Position numbers and translations under genes: made by a program. Under the pieces are notes generated by a model. That model searched no databases. It saw only the letters and a program-made list of their open reading frames with translations, and was not told where the DNA came from. Source: DAISIL01 sp036822015 (GTDB taxonomy: Bacteria; Bacteroidota; Bacteroidia; Cytophagales; Bernardetiaceae). Taken from it: a DNA stretch of 61,982 bases. The DNA lies in assembly GCA_036822015.1 (NCBI GenBank), contig DAISIL010000011.1:1-61982 (forward strand), written 5' to 3'. Positions 31,637-41,039 of the stretch are shown piece by piece. Each line of letters starts with the position of its first letter. Within the stretch, counting starts at the first letter, position 1.

Positions 31637-33023
31637 ATACCTTCACCCCAAAAAAGCGATCCAATACCGTAAAAATAAAAATCCCACCCAAAACTACCGG
31701 ACAAATATAGCGCAGCGCAAAACCAATATAGCGGCTCACCAGCGTATTAGGATAATCCAGGAAGCCAGTCGAGACCTCCAAATCAAGGCGTTCTTTGCGC
31801 CAGACATACGCCGTAAAGATCGAAATCAGGAAGCCGCCTAAGGGCAAAAACGTATCGCTAGCCAGATGCTCGACCAAATCCATGAACGTATTGGGTTTTT
31901 CGGAGCCAAAGTATGTAATAAATTCGGTGAAAAAAGCGGAATAGCCATTGGAGACCAAAGAGGGCAAGCCCAGCACAAAGACCAGCGCGGCCATACCCCA
32001 GACGGCATAGCGGCGGGGGATGTTTTCTTGATCGACGACATAGGCCACCGGTACTTCGAGCAGAGAAACCGTAGAAGTCAGGGCAGCAAAAGAGAGCAGC
32101 AAAAAGAAAATGCTCCCCACAACAATACCCAACACAGGACCCAAAGTTTCAAAAACACCAGGCAAGGTAACAAAAATCAAACCTGCACCTCCCTGTACGC
32201 CCTCCATCGTCCCGCCGGAAAGGTAAGCCACAAAGGGAAACATCATCAAGCCCGCAATAAAGGCAATCCCGACATCGGCCAGGGTAATCAGGATGGCCGA
32301 CGTGATGATGTTATCTTGCTTGCCCACATAACTCCCGTAGGTAATCAAGGCACCCATGCCCAGGGAGAGCGAAAAGAAAGCCTGCCCGAGGGCGTTATAG
32401 ACCACCTCAAAAGTAATCTTGGAGAAATCCGGTACCAGATAAAACTTCAAACCCTCGATGGCATGATCCAGCGTAAGGGCATAGACGGCCAGCCCCAGGA
32501 TCAGAACGATGAGTGTGGGCATCAGTATTTTAGAAGCCTGCTCAATGCCATCCGATACACCACGAGAGACAATGAAGGCAGTAGCCAACATGAACAGCAA
32601 GCCATAACCGCCCACCTTAATAACATCCACGATAAAATCACCAAACTGCTGCCCGATACTAAAGTTACCGTTCAGGAGTTCGATAAAATAGCCAAAGGCC
32701 CAACCCGCGACTACGTTGTAAAACGACAAGATCAGCACTCCGGCCAGTACGCCTAGCTTACCGACAATCTTCCAGCGCGGTTGTTTGAGGGCATCAAAAG
32801 CACCCACGGGATTGCGCTGCGTCTTGCGCCCAATCGCGATCTCGGCTACCAGTATCGGAAAACATAACAAAAAACAAAACAACAAGTACATCCCCACAAA
32901 AGCCGCTCCGCCACCCTCGCCCACCTCAAAGGGAAACTTCCAAATATTGCCTAAACCAACAGCCGATCCTGCTGCTGCTGCAATGAACCCAAACTTACTC
33001 TTAAACCCTCCGCGTGCTGCCAT
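31626..33023 (-). CDS. sodium-dependent transporter, neurotransmitter:sodium symporter (SNF) family
   Basis: 465 residues with about 11-12 membrane helices. The first helix has G-x-A-V-G-L-G-N-I-W-K-F-P, the Na+ and substrate site of the LeuT fold; later blocks (G-Y-G-L-L-F-M, S-L-G-M-G-A-L-I-T-Y-G-S-Y) are typical of bacterial members. It imports amino acids or related amines with sodium. It starts 10 bp after the preceding lipoprotein gene and overlaps yraN by 11 bp. Confidence 0.93.
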   Translation of the reverse strand: MAARGGFKSKFGFIAAAAGSAVGLGNIWKFPFEVGEGGGAAFVGMYLLFCFLLCFPILVAEIAIGRKTQRNPVGAFDALKQPRWKIVGKLGVLAGVLILSFYNVVAGWAFGYFIELLNGNFSIGQQFGDFIVDVIKVGGYGLLFMLATAFIVSRGVSDGIEQASKILMPTLIVLILGLAVYALTLDHAIEGLKFYLVPDFSKITFEVVYNALGQAFFSLSLGMGALITYGSYVGKQDNIITSAILITLADVGIAFIAGLMMFPFVAYLSGGTMEGVQGGAGLIFVTLPGVFETLGPVLGIVVGSIFFLLLSFAALTSTVSLLEVPVAYVVDQENIPRRYAVWGMAALVFVLGLPSLVSNGYSAFFTEFITYFGSEKPNTFMDLVEHLASDTFLPLGGFLISIFTAYVWRKERLDLEVSTGFLDYPNTLVSRYIGFALRYICPVVLGGIFIFTVLDRFFGVKVFGG

Positions 33024-33033
33024 GAAGAAAAAA

Positions 33034-33714
33034 TTATTTGTAGTGAATCGTGTATGTCAAATACTCCGGATGCGCAAACATTTCATCCAATGAAACCTTA
33101 ACCATCGCTGCTTTTCCTGCCTCAATGCTTCCCTTAGGGTGGTCAAACTTCATCAACTTTTGGGGGGCTTCGATGCGCAAACTGTAATTTCCCATCGCAA
33201 ACATCCCCTGGATCACCTGCATCGTCGCTTCGTCTTCACCCGCTTCTCCGATACCCTCTGCTGCCCCCGAGATCATCTGATCGATCATAAAACCTTCGGT
33301 GGGCCGTCGGGTGAGCGTTCCCTTTTTGGCTACCATGACATCGGCAATGGCCCGTCCGGTGGAATCAGCACTCATTTTTCGGAAGGCTTCATTGAGGGCA
33401 TCCATATCCCGAAAATCAAAGGAAACGGACAAGACACCTGCTTCTTCGTCGGTAGTTTCCTGGACGTTGCTGATACCCCTTATCCCTTCGAGTTTTGCAA
33501 AGCTGCCTGCCGTACCTTCGAGTAGCTTGTTGGAGGGGCTGTCCTCTTCGCTCTCCTCTCGGAAAGCCTCGGCCATTGTTACCAACTGGCTCATATCGAG
33601 GGTGAAGGCGTAGTTGCCCGAGCCATCTTTGCGCAATTTGATTTCTTCTTTAATCTCAAAACAAGCCGTCAAGAAAGGCAAGACGAGCAGCCAAATGAAG
33701 TGTTTTCGGATCAC
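33034..33714 (-). CDS. hypothetical lipoprotein
   Basis: 226 residues if read from GTG 33714. That start gives a compact lipoprotein signal ending L-P-F-L-T-A-C with the cysteine at residue 18. The only upstream ATGs (33783, 33777) would run 58 bp into the preceding gene. The mature part starts K-E-E-I-K-L-R-K-D-G-S-G-N-Y and reads like the family of Bacteroidota lipoproteins that begin with an immunoglobulin-like strand pair, but I cannot name a family. It lies 10 bp from the RDD gene upstream and 10 bp from the SNF transporter downstream. Confidence 0.75.
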   Translation of the reverse strand: MIRKHFIWLLVLPFLTACFEIKEEIKLRKDGSGNYAFTLDMSQLVTMAEAFREESEEDSPSNKLLEGTAGSFAKLEGIRGISNVQETTDEEAGVLSVSFDFRDMDALNEAFRKMSADSTGRAIADVMVAKKGTLTRRPTEGFMIDQMISGAAEGIGEAGEDEATMQVIQGMFAMGNYSLRIEAPQKLMKFDHPKGSIEAGKAAMVKVSLDEMFAHPEYLTYTIHYK

Positions 33715-33724
33715 GATAAAAAAG

Positions 33725-34441
33725 TTAATTATGAACGGGTAAAACTTGCACCACACGGGTAAAAGCAAACTGTTCATCACCACGCTGATTCATAAAAACG
33801 GATACCATCCGAATGAGCATAATCAGGATCGTAAAAACAGAGATAATTAAACCCAAAACGGCGATAAAAGAGAACATCAAATTTCCAAAAATTAAGGCAG
33901 AATAAAAAGCGATATGGGGATAAGAGAAAAATAATCCCAAAATAAAATTTCGCCGAAACGACAAACCCCAGGAGCAGGGTTGCCCTGTTTGTATATCCAG
34001 GGTTTGGATGCCGAGCCAAGATTTGCCGATACTTTGACCGTTGTTTAGACCATCCCGAAACCAGATATATAGCCCCGCCATCGGCAAGATGACAAATATA
34101 CTCGCCAGACCAGCGACCATCAAGTCAATGACAAAAGCCAGGATGCGCCGCCAGGCCTGGGCGCGTTCCAGGACACTTGTCCCGATCACGAAACGACGGC
34201 GATTGCGCTGAATATTCAAGGCCTTCGAGACCGGAATGGCCGGTAAAGTGGCCGCCTGCTGGCAATGCTGTCCCCCCAAATACCCCCAACTCTCCTCCAA
34301 AAACGCCGATTGACAACCCGCACAGATCACGACGCGATCGCCGGGCTGCAAGTACTCCCCCGTAACGGGGTCTTCGCGTTCTTCTTCCAAAAATTCCCTG
34401 TCCCGCTCGGGGTCAAGTTCATGGATGTGTAGAGGCATCAT
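33725..34441 (-). CDS. RDD family membrane protein with N-terminal zinc-finger-like region
   Basis: 238 residues. The N-terminal 60 residues contain C-A-G-C and a later H-C, suggesting a small metal-binding knuckle. The RDD domain follows with R-R-I-L-A-F-V-I-D-L-M near residue 98, three or four membrane helices, and the conserved G-Q-S-I-G-K-S-W-L-G-I. RDD proteins are poorly characterised inner-membrane proteins, some with Na+/H+ antiport activity. It is the first gene of the minus-strand run ending at the TPR lipoprotein at 29 kb. Confidence 0.8.
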   Translation of the reverse strand: MMPLHIHELDPERDREFLEEEREDPVTGEYLQPGDRVVICAGCQSAFLEESWGYLGGQHCQQAATLPAIPVSKALNIQRNRRRFVIGTSVLERAQAWRRILAFVIDLMVAGLASIFVILPMAGLYIWFRDGLNNGQSIGKSWLGIQTLDIQTGQPCSWGLSFRRNFILGLFFSYPHIAFYSALIFGNLMFSFIAVLGLIISVFTILIMLIRMVSVFMNQRGDEQFAFTRVVQVLPVHN

Positions 34442-34544
34442 GTTCGATTTTGCAAGGGTAAGATAACATTAAAACAGGAGGACGAACCAAAAAAGAATTT
34501 AATAAATCTTAAAGCCTTTTTTGTCATGGGTATAGATCAGCCGG

Positions 34545-35333
34545 TTATTTGAGGTGGATGTACTGGTTTTTGTATTCGGTTACCTCTACCTGCACGGCTC
34601 CAATGAACATATTTGCTCTGATTTTGAGGGGGATACGGTATTGGTCATCAGAAATCCAAAACTTGATTGCATCTTGCCCGTCAAAGATACTGGAGGCGGG
34701 CATCAGGGGAGCCATCACAAGGGCATCGTAGGTACCGATCTTTGTACGGACGCGCTCCCGCCCCAAATAGCGGAGCTGGAAGTGATAGGGTTTGTCCTCA
34801 AAGAAAGCCGGAATGGTCAAGGTATCGCCTGCTTGATAGGCATCGAAGTTGAGGCCGCGCAAGTAGTAGTAGCCGCTAATCATGTCCTGGGATTGGGGGA
34901 GCATATCGTAGGTGGCCTGTTTTTCGGGGCGATTTTTGGTGGTGTGCCGCACGTGTGCTTTGCCGTGTTGTTGGTCAAACTGGACGGTTTCTACTTTGGT
35001 GTATTTGTTCTCTTTGATGTCGCGGAAGAACTGCTGGGGTAGCCCTGTGCGGGCATCAATGTAGGACTGCCAGAGGTCATCGACGCGCATCCCGAGGCGA
35101 AAAACGCCGGTGGTGCGTCCCTCCACGGCTACTTTGTGGCAGGTTTTGCCGTCGATCTGGGTGGCGTTTTTGTCCAGGCTGATGCGTGCTTCTCCGGCAT
35201 TGATGAACCCGTAGTGCGCCAGATAGGTTACTTGCTCGCCTTCGGGGAACACCAATCGACTTTGGCTTTTGGGTTGGGACATGAGGGCAATAGAGAAAGT
35301 AAAAATAAACCCAAAGAAAAGAAAGGCTTTCAT
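34545..35333 (-). CDS. DUF3108 exported protein
   Basis: 262 residues with a signal peptide (M-K-A-F-L-F-F-G-F-I-F, cleavage near S-Q-P-K). The mature part has the DUF3108 pattern: G-E-x-V-T-Y-L-A-H-Y-G-F-I-N-A-G at the start, V-D-D-L-W-Q-S-Y-I-D near 85, and D-G-Q-D-A-I-K-F-W-I-S-D-D towards the end. The domain forms a beta-barrel-like fold in the periplasm; its function is unknown. ATG 35333 starts the signal peptide. It is transcribed divergently from engB, 64 bp away. Confidence 0.85.
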   Translation of the reverse strand: MKAFLFFGFIFTFSIALMSQPKSQSRLVFPEGEQVTYLAHYGFINAGEARISLDKNATQIDGKTCHKVAVEGRTTGVFRLGMRVDDLWQSYIDARTGLPQQFFRDIKENKYTKVETVQFDQQHGKAHVRHTTKNRPEKQATYDMLPQSQDMISGYYYLRGLNFDAYQAGDTLTIPAFFEDKPYHFQLRYLGRERVRTKIGTYDALVMAPLMPASSIFDGQDAIKFWISDDQYRIPLKIRANMFIGAVQVEVTEYKNQYIHLK

Positions 35334-35397
35334 GTGCGGCTTGGTTTTGCTCACGATAAATACGAAATTCGTGGGTTTATGTTATTGAAGGGACGTT

Positions 35398-36000
35398 ATG
35401 AAAATAAAAACTGCACAATTTTACAAGAGTAGCCCTACACCCGCTGATTGTCCGCCCCCTGATTTGCCCGAGTATGCCTTCATTGGCCGCTCCAATGTGG
35501 GCAAGTCCTCGCTCATCAACTTTTTGGTCGATCATAAGGGACTAGCCAAAACCTCTGGCACACCAGGCAAAACCCAGCTCATCAATCATTTCCTGATCGA
35601 TCAGTCCTGGTATTTGGTCGATTTGCCTGGCTACGGATTCGTTCGAGCGGGTAAGCGGTTTCGGGATAGCTTTGAGCAAATGATTCGGGGGTATTTACTC
35701 GATCGCCAAAACCTCATCGCCATCTTTGTTTTGTTGGATATTCGGCATCCACCCCAAAAGAACGATCTGGATTTTATGACCTGGCTTGGCGAGCATAAAC
35801 GCCCTTTTTTTCGGGTCTTTACCAAAGCCGATAAACTCAAAGCCCGACAAATCCCGGCCGCCGTCCTGGCTTACGATCAGGAGATGTCCAAGACATGGGC
35901 AGAGGTGCCTCCCTCCATCGTTACCTCTTCGGAGGCACAACTAGGACGAGAGGAAATCTTGGGACGCATTGCGGCATGGAACACCGAACTCTGGGGCTAG
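35398..36000 (+). CDS. engB: ribosome biogenesis GTPase EngB (YihA/YsxC)
   Basis: 200 residues, normal length. GTPase motifs: G1 G-R-S-N-V-G-K-S-S near residue 32, G3 D-L-P-G-Y-G, G4 T-K-A-D-K-L and G5-like S-S-E. It binds GTP and helps late assembly of the 50S subunit. The EEP-family gene starts inside its last 25 bp in another frame, so the two are coupled. Confidence 0.96.
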   Translation: MKIKTAQFYKSSPTPADCPPPDLPEYAFIGRSNVGKSSLINFLVDHKGLAKTSGTPGKTQLINHFLIDQSWYLVDLPGYGFVRAGKRFRDSFEQMIRGYLLDRQNLIAIFVLLDIRHPPQKNDLDFMTWLGEHKRPFFRVFTKADKLKARQIPAAVLAYDQEMSKTWAEVPPSIVTSSEAQLGREEILGRIAAWNTELWG

Positions 36001-36986
36001 TGGGGTATCTCTTGCATCGGGGATGGCTCTTGCTGACGTTGTTGGCTTATGCGGCGGCTTATGTGCCACCTTCGGTATTTTGGTTGGCGGGTTTTTTGGC
36101 ACTGGGGATACCACTGTTGGGGTTGGGCTTAGTGCTGCTGCTGGTCGTGGATCTGATGCGCGGGCGGTATCGGGCGGGCGGATATGTACTGTTGGTCATC
36201 ATCCTGGGCTGGGGCTTTTGGCAAGATCACTGGATCGGACTCCCAACAACAGCAGACAACACACGCAACCAAAGAGGGCCAACTACCTGGGTCGTGATGA
36301 GCCATAACACCGACTACCTTCGCGGTACAGAAAGCCCCGAAGAGTTGCGGGAGCGGCTAAGGGTGCATCAGGTGGATATCCTGTGCCTGCAAGAGTTTTT
36401 TTATGCGCCGGATGTGTTGGAGGTGATTGCCTCGGCGGGTTTGGTGCATCGCGCAACAGGGGAGGTTAGCCCTCGGCATGGATACGCCACTTTTTCGCGT
36501 TTCCCGATCATAGAGAGTGCTTCGGTGGTCTTTGATCGCTCCCATAACGGCTTTTTGCGCACTGACATACAACTGCCATCGGGGGATACGCTGCGGGTTT
36601 TCAATGTCCACCTACAATCTTTTGGATTGGAGCGGGCCGCTTCTTTGAGACAAAACCTCCGTCGCCTCAAAGCCGGCATGATCCAGCAGATACCCCAGCT
36701 AGAAGAACTCCTGGCACAAACTAGCCGCCCGGCAACGCTGCTTTGCGGCGACTTCAACGCCACCGCCTACGGATACATACACACGCGCCTACGATGGCGG
36801 TGGCAAGATGCTTTTATCGCTTCGGGAATAGGCTGGGGGCGTAGCTATCCGTCTGGTTTTCCTATCTTGCGGATTGATTATCAGTGGCACGATCAAAACT
36901 TGCATAATTTTGGCTTGCATACATTGACCGAACAGACCTCCGATCATTGCCCTTTGGTGGGGCATTACCAAATCGCTCGTCCATGA
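35976..36986 (+). CDS. endonuclease/exonuclease/phosphatase family protein, membrane-anchored
   Basis: 336 residues. Two or three membrane helices in the first ~80 residues precede an EEP domain with L-Q-E-F (metal-binding glutamate), N-V-H-L-Q-S, G-D-F-N-A-T and the C-terminal S-D-H-C-P-L. These residues support a metal-dependent phosphodiesterase or phosphatase acting on the outer side of the membrane. This architecture is common in Bacteroidota and its substrate is not known. The gene begins 25 bp before the engB stop and overlaps the histidine kinase ATG by 4 bp, forming a three-gene operon. Confidence 0.88.
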   Translation: MEHRTLGLVGYLLHRGWLLLTLLAYAAAYVPPSVFWLAGFLALGIPLLGLGLVLLLVVDLMRGRYRAGGYVLLVIILGWGFWQDHWIGLPTTADNTRNQRGPTTWVVMSHNTDYLRGTESPEELRERLRVHQVDILCLQEFFYAPDVLEVIASAGLVHRATGEVSPRHGYATFSRFPIIESASVVFDRSHNGFLRTDIQLPSGDTLRVFNVHLQSFGLERAASLRQNLRRLKAGMIQQIPQLEELLAQTSRPATLLCGDFNATAYGYIHTRLRWRWQDAFIASGIGWGRSYPSGFPILRIDYQWHDQNLHNFGLHTLTEQTSDHCPLVGHYQIARP

Positions 36987-38866
36987 ATGGCTACCGTTGT
37001 TTTGGCTGGATTATCTGCTGGATAATTGGTTGGGGCGCACTCCATGCCCAAGCCCTACCCGATAGCACGTCTATCGCGGCACAGCTGCAACGCTCCGAGG
37101 AGATGCTGCACCGCGATCCAGCCCTGGCCCGGATGCAAGTGGCGCAGGCTTTGCGGGACTCGCGAGGCATCGGTTTTAGGGAGGGAGAGGTGATAAGTCT
37201 GCGCCTGCTGGGGCAACTAACCGCCATGGGTGCCAACTACAAAGCCGCCATCGAACGCTACTGGCAAGCACTCAACCTAGCCGAGCAAGCCCAACTTCCC
37301 GCCGAAGCCGCCCGCTGCAAGCTCTACATGGCCGCTGCCTACCGCAAGCTCGGACGCATCGAGACAGCACTGGCATACAGCAGAGATGCCCTCAAAGCCT
37401 TTGAGAAACAGGGAGAACAAGGATGCCTCCTCGAAAGCCTACACGAGCTCGCCCAGGTCTATGTGGCGCAACAAGACTACTCCAAAGCACTTTTTGCATA
37501 CAAACGCGCCCTCGGAGAAAGCCTCCATCTGGGCGATACCTCGCGGATAGCCGAAGCCTACAGCTCCCTCGGTGATATTTACCTGCACATGAACGAACTC
37601 GAGCAGGCCAGACGACAAATCGAACGCGCTGGTTTCTTTTATCAAGCCAAAAACGATCAAGAAGGACAGATGCGCGTAGCACTGCTGCAAGCCCAATTCT
37701 ACCAAAAGCAACAACAAAAACAAGCCGTCCTGAAACACCTCCAACAGGCACTCAACATCGCGCAAACGCATCGTTTCCCCGATGGCGAGCAACAAACGCT
37801 TTGGTATCTCTATCAATTTTATGAGCAAAACGGCGATCTCCAACGGGCCTTTGGCTACTACAAAGCCTACCATGACATCCTGGACAGCATCAGCTATCAG
37901 GAACAAAGTCAGCAGATTCAGCAGATGGAAACCTTTTATCGCTTGCAGCGCGAGGAAGAAAAATACCGGCTGCTAGCCGAACAAAAGCAAGTCCAGGAAG
38001 ACCGAATGCGCAAAGAACGCAGCATCTTATTTTTGCTCCTACTCCTGACCATCGCTACGGGGTTCTTGTCGCTCAGGATATACCGGAGTAAGTCGCGCCT
38101 CAAACGCAACAAAAAAACCCTCGAACAGCAGCGGCAAGAAATCTTACACCAAAACGAACGCCTCCAGGAGATCAACCGAGAAAAAGATGGCATCATCAGC
38201 ATCGTGGCCCATGACCTCAAGTCGCCCCTCAACAAGGTCGAGGGATTTATCCAGCTGCTCCCTCTGGTTGGGACACTCAACCCAGAGCAACAAAGCTACA
38301 TCGAGCAGATCAAAAAAATCACATCCGGTGGCAAGCGACTGATCCGAGACCTGTTGGACATCTCCGATATTGAACGCGAAGGCTCCAAACTCGAGATCAC
38401 CGCCTTTGTTCCCGAGCGTGTGGTGGCATCTATCCTGGAGACGTTTGAGGAACGCGCCCAGCAAAAATCCATCGCGCTTACCTATGATCGAAACGACGAG
38501 AAAGAGACTGAAATACTTAGCGATCAGAGTTTTATGGAGCGTATCCTGGATAATCTACTCTCGAATGCGATTAAGTTTTCGGGGGCAGGGACGGAGGTCA
38601 GGGTGCGTAGCTGGGTGTCGGGATCGGACTTTTATCTGTCGGTGCAAGACCAGGGGCCGGGCATCAGTCCCGAGGATCAACAGCGGATGTTCAAGAAGTT
38701 TGAGCGGCTTTCGGCTAAGCCGACAGCGGGAGAGAGTTCCACCGGTTTGGGTCTCTCCATCATCAAAGCCCTTGTTGAGCGGCTGCAAGGACAGATACGG
38801 GTGCAGTCCGAGGTGGGCAAGGGAACGACCTTCGAGATACAACTACCGATCAAGAGCAAAACGTAG
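36983..38866 (+). CDS. sensor histidine kinase with N-terminal TPR repeats
   Basis: 627 residues: signal peptide (to about 23), periplasmic TPR region (about 70-310), coiled coil, one membrane helix (348-366), a second coiled coil, HisKA with phospho-accepting H410 (I-V-A-H-D-L-K-S-P-L), and HATPase with N box L-L-S-N-A-I-K-F-S and G boxes D-Q-G-P-G-I and S-T-G-L-G-L-S. The TPR sensor suggests a peptide or protein signal. Start ATG 36983 overlaps the preceding stop (ATGA). No response regulator gene is adjacent, so it is an orphan kinase here. Confidence 0.92.
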   Translation: MNGYRCFGWIICWIIGWGALHAQALPDSTSIAAQLQRSEEMLHRDPALARMQVAQALRDSRGIGFREGEVISLRLLGQLTAMGANYKAAIERYWQALNLAEQAQLPAEAARCKLYMAAAYRKLGRIETALAYSRDALKAFEKQGEQGCLLESLHELAQVYVAQQDYSKALFAYKRALGESLHLGDTSRIAEAYSSLGDIYLHMNELEQARRQIERAGFFYQAKNDQEGQMRVALLQAQFYQKQQQKQAVLKHLQQALNIAQTHRFPDGEQQTLWYLYQFYEQNGDLQRAFGYYKAYHDILDSISYQEQSQQIQQMETFYRLQREEEKYRLLAEQKQVQEDRMRKERSILFLLLLLTIATGFLSLRIYRSKSRLKRNKKTLEQQRQEILHQNERLQEINREKDGIISIVAHDLKSPLNKVEGFIQLLPLVGTLNPEQQSYIEQIKKITSGGKRLIRDLLDISDIEREGSKLEITAFVPERVVASILETFEERAQQKSIALTYDRNDEKETEILSDQSFMERILDNLLSNAIKFSGAGTEVRVRSWVSGSDFYLSVQDQGPGISPEDQQRMFKKFERLSAKPTAGESSTGLGLSIIKALVERLQGQIRVQSEVGKGTTFEIQLPIKSKT

Positions 38867-38904
38867 TCATTCGATAAGGCGGCAAAGGAAATCACCCCAC
38901 GCCC

Positions 38905-39474
38905 CTAGTTCAGTGTCGGATCGCTGGGGTAGTTCGAGAACATCCGGTATCGCCCGCCCATATTGCGCAACACGCCACGCCACATCTGCTCGGCAGGCAG
39001 GGCAAGTGCCTCACGTAAGGAGGATTTGGAGATGATCCAGGCATCTTGTGCGATCTCTCCATCCAACTGCTGGGCCCCCCAGCCACTGTAACCCGCAAAA
39101 AAACGACAACTTCCTGGCCAAACCCGTCCGCGAGCTGCCAGCTCTTGTAGCTGCTCAAAGGAGCCACTCAAATAGAAGCCGTCTCGCAGGGGCAGGGCGT
39201 GTTCGATTTCGGGAAACTCATGCACAAAATACAGGGCGTTCGGCTCCACGGGCCCACCCGAAAATACAGGAAAATCGCGCCCGGGCCAGTCCAAGACCTC
39301 CGAAAGCATCGTACCCGTGGGGCGATTGAGAATCAAGCCAAAAGCCCCCTTATCGCGGTAATCACAAATCAAAATAACGCTGCGATCAAAGTTTTGGTCA
39401 GCCAGAAAGGGTTCGGCAATCAGTAGGTCGTTTCGGGATAAATCCCGATGGATATTGAGCGCGAAATCAAGCAT
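38905..39474 (-). CDS. YqgE/AlgH family protein
   Basis: 189 residues. Family blocks are visible: L-L-I-A-E-P-F-L near the start, F-x-R-S-V-I-L-I-C-D-Y, G-A-F-G-L-I-L-N-R-P-T, S-G-G-P-V-E, and F-F-A-G-Y-S-G-W-G-A-Q-Q-L-D-G-E-I. The fold is known, the molecular function is not; AlgH was named for an effect on alginate regulation in Pseudomonas. The gene is converged upon by the histidine kinase gene and divergent from fabG. Confidence 0.95.
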   Translation of the reverse strand: MLDFALNIHRDLSRNDLLIAEPFLADQNFDRSVILICDYRDKGAFGLILNRPTGTMLSEVLDWPGRDFPVFSGGPVEPNALYFVHEFPEIEHALPLRDGFYLSGSFEQLQELAARGRVWPGSCRFFAGYSGWGAQQLDGEIAQDAWIISKSSLREALALPAEQMWRGVLRNMGGRYRMFSNYPSDPTLN

Positions 39475-39577
39475 AGATAGGTCAGTTGGTCATCACCAAA
39501 ATAAGACGAATAATCGGGACAACCAAAGATTTTTCCAAAACTTTTGTCATCTTTGCAGGAAAACAAACATTTTTTGG

Positions 39578-40324
39578 ATGGGATTTTTGACCAATAAAAA
39601 CGTGTTGATTACGGGTGGATCACGGGGCATCGGGCGTGCCATCGCCCTACGCGCCGCCGAGGAGGGCGCAAACGTAGCCTTTACCTATCTATCCAGTGCC
39701 GCCAAAGCCGCCGAACTTGAAGCCGAACTCTCCCAAAAAGGCGTTCGCGCTAAGGGCTACTGCTCCGATGCCGCCCAGGGTGCTGCGGCTAAGGCTTTGA
39801 TCGCAGATTTTGTGCAGGACTTCGGCACGCTTGATGCCCTCATCAACAACGCCGGTATCACCCGCGATAACCTCCTGATGCGGATGTCGGAAGCCCAATG
39901 GGATGAGGTTATCAACGTCAATCTCAAATCGGTGTTCAACCTCACCCAGGCAGCGACACGTACCCTGCTCAAACAGAAATTTGGGGCGATCATCAACATC
40001 ACGTCGGTCGTGGGCCTGACCGGTAACGCTGGGCAAGCCAACTACGCCTCGGCTAAGGCAGGTATCATCGGCTTCACCAAATCCATCGCCCAGGAACTCG
40101 GCTCCCGCAATATCCGCTGCAACGCCGTTGCGCCGGGGTTCATCGCTACGGAGATGACCGATGCCCTTAGCCCCGAACTCGTCCAGAAATGGCAAGAGAA
40201 TATCCCCCTGCGCCGCCCCGGCAAAGCCGAGGAAGTGGCTGATCTGGTGGTTTTTTTGGCCTCCGACCGCGCCCAATACATCACCGGACAGACCCTCTCG
40301 ATTGATGGCGGGATGCGTATGTGA
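39578..40324 (+). CDS. fabG: 3-oxoacyl-[ACP] reductase FabG
   Basis: 248 residues, normal for the short-chain dehydrogenase family. NADPH motif T-G-G-S-R-G-I-G near residue 11, N-N-A-G, and catalytic S (N-I-T-S-V-V-G), Y and K (Y-A-S-A-K) are all in place, with the C-terminal S-I-D-G-G-M typical of FabG. It reduces 3-oxoacyl-ACP in fatty acid elongation. ATG 39578 follows a -7-like CATCTTTG (39548-39555) by 22 bp and begins directly before the Rossmann fold. It is apart from the acpP-fabF cluster at 52 kb. Confidence 0.94.
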   Translation: MGFLTNKNVLITGGSRGIGRAIALRAAEEGANVAFTYLSSAAKAAELEAELSQKGVRAKGYCSDAAQGAAAKALIADFVQDFGTLDALINNAGITRDNLLMRMSEAQWDEVINVNLKSVFNLTQAATRTLLKQKFGAIINITSVVGLTGNAGQANYASAKAGIIGFTKSIAQELGSRNIRCNAVAPGFIATEMTDALSPELVQKWQENIPLRRPGKAEEVADLVVFLASDRAQYITGQTLSIDGGMRM

Positions 40325-40497
40325 ATTTTATTTTTTTGTTTTTTTATTTTTTCTCGAACATCCTTTGTACCTTAGCTTGACTAAAATAAAAAATGATTTT
40401 TTATATGCTTTTTCTCAAAAGGGTATGAATGTTGTTTTTTGTTTGGGGTCATCTACTATTTCCGTTTTTTTTACATCCTACAATATTTCAAACTACT

Positions 40498-40983
40498 ATG
40501 TCAGAGCAACTTACAAACTCTCTTGGTTCGGTCTATCTCACCCTCAAATACGACGAAGAACGGCACTGGGCAGTTTGTGCTTGGCGCGGCTTTATTCGGC
40601 TCCCCGAAATCCAGGAGGGCTTTGATGCCATAGCAGACTTTTTAGCAGAGAAGACGTGTTACGCTTTGTTTTCTGACCATAGCGGGATTGTAGGGCCCTG
40701 GAATGAAGGAAACGAGTGGTTGTTTAATGACTGGCAGCCTCGGGCCATCGAAAAAGGACTTCGCTACTGGGCCATCAATACGGGCGATGATTTGTTCTCC
40801 AATATCTCCCTAGAACTCTTCCTGACCAAAGAAGAAGACCGTCCGTATCTGGTCAAAGTCTTTGAAGATAACGAAAGTGCGCGGGAGTGGCTTATCGAAT
40901 TAACAAAGACAGATCCACTGAATGCCAAACAGTTAGCTCCAAAACCAAAGGCACTACCTGCCCAAGACCAAAAAAAGAATTAA
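40498..40983 (+). CDS. STAS/SEC14-like domain protein (uncharacterised)
   Basis: 161 residues, no signal peptide. The body has the pattern D-H-S-x-x-x-G-P-W-x-E-x-x-x-W-L-x-x-x-W-x-P-R-A-I-E-K-G-L-R-Y-W-A that I associate with Bacteroidota STAS/SEC14-like proteins; a polar, lysine-rich C-terminal tail follows. Family assignment is tentative and the function is unknown. ATG 40498 is preferred; an upstream ATG at 40429 adds a hydrophobic stretch encoded by T-rich intergenic DNA. Co-transcription with the GHMP kinase 56 bp downstream is possible. Confidence 0.6.
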   Translation: MSEQLTNSLGSVYLTLKYDEERHWAVCAWRGFIRLPEIQEGFDAIADFLAEKTCYALFSDHSGIVGPWNEGNEWLFNDWQPRAIEKGLRYWAINTGDDLFSNISLELFLTKEEDRPYLVKVFEDNESAREWLIELTKTDPLNAKQLAPKPKALPAQDQKKN

Positions 40984-41039
40984 ACCACATCGCACGTCCG
41001 TAGGTTCTTGTCTCGAACGCTAACCAATCCCATACGCTC

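Noticed and set aside
31866..32756. 296-codon plus-strand open frame
   Set aside because: Antisense to the sodium-dependent transporter; residue composition is typical of a shadow of a membrane protein gene.
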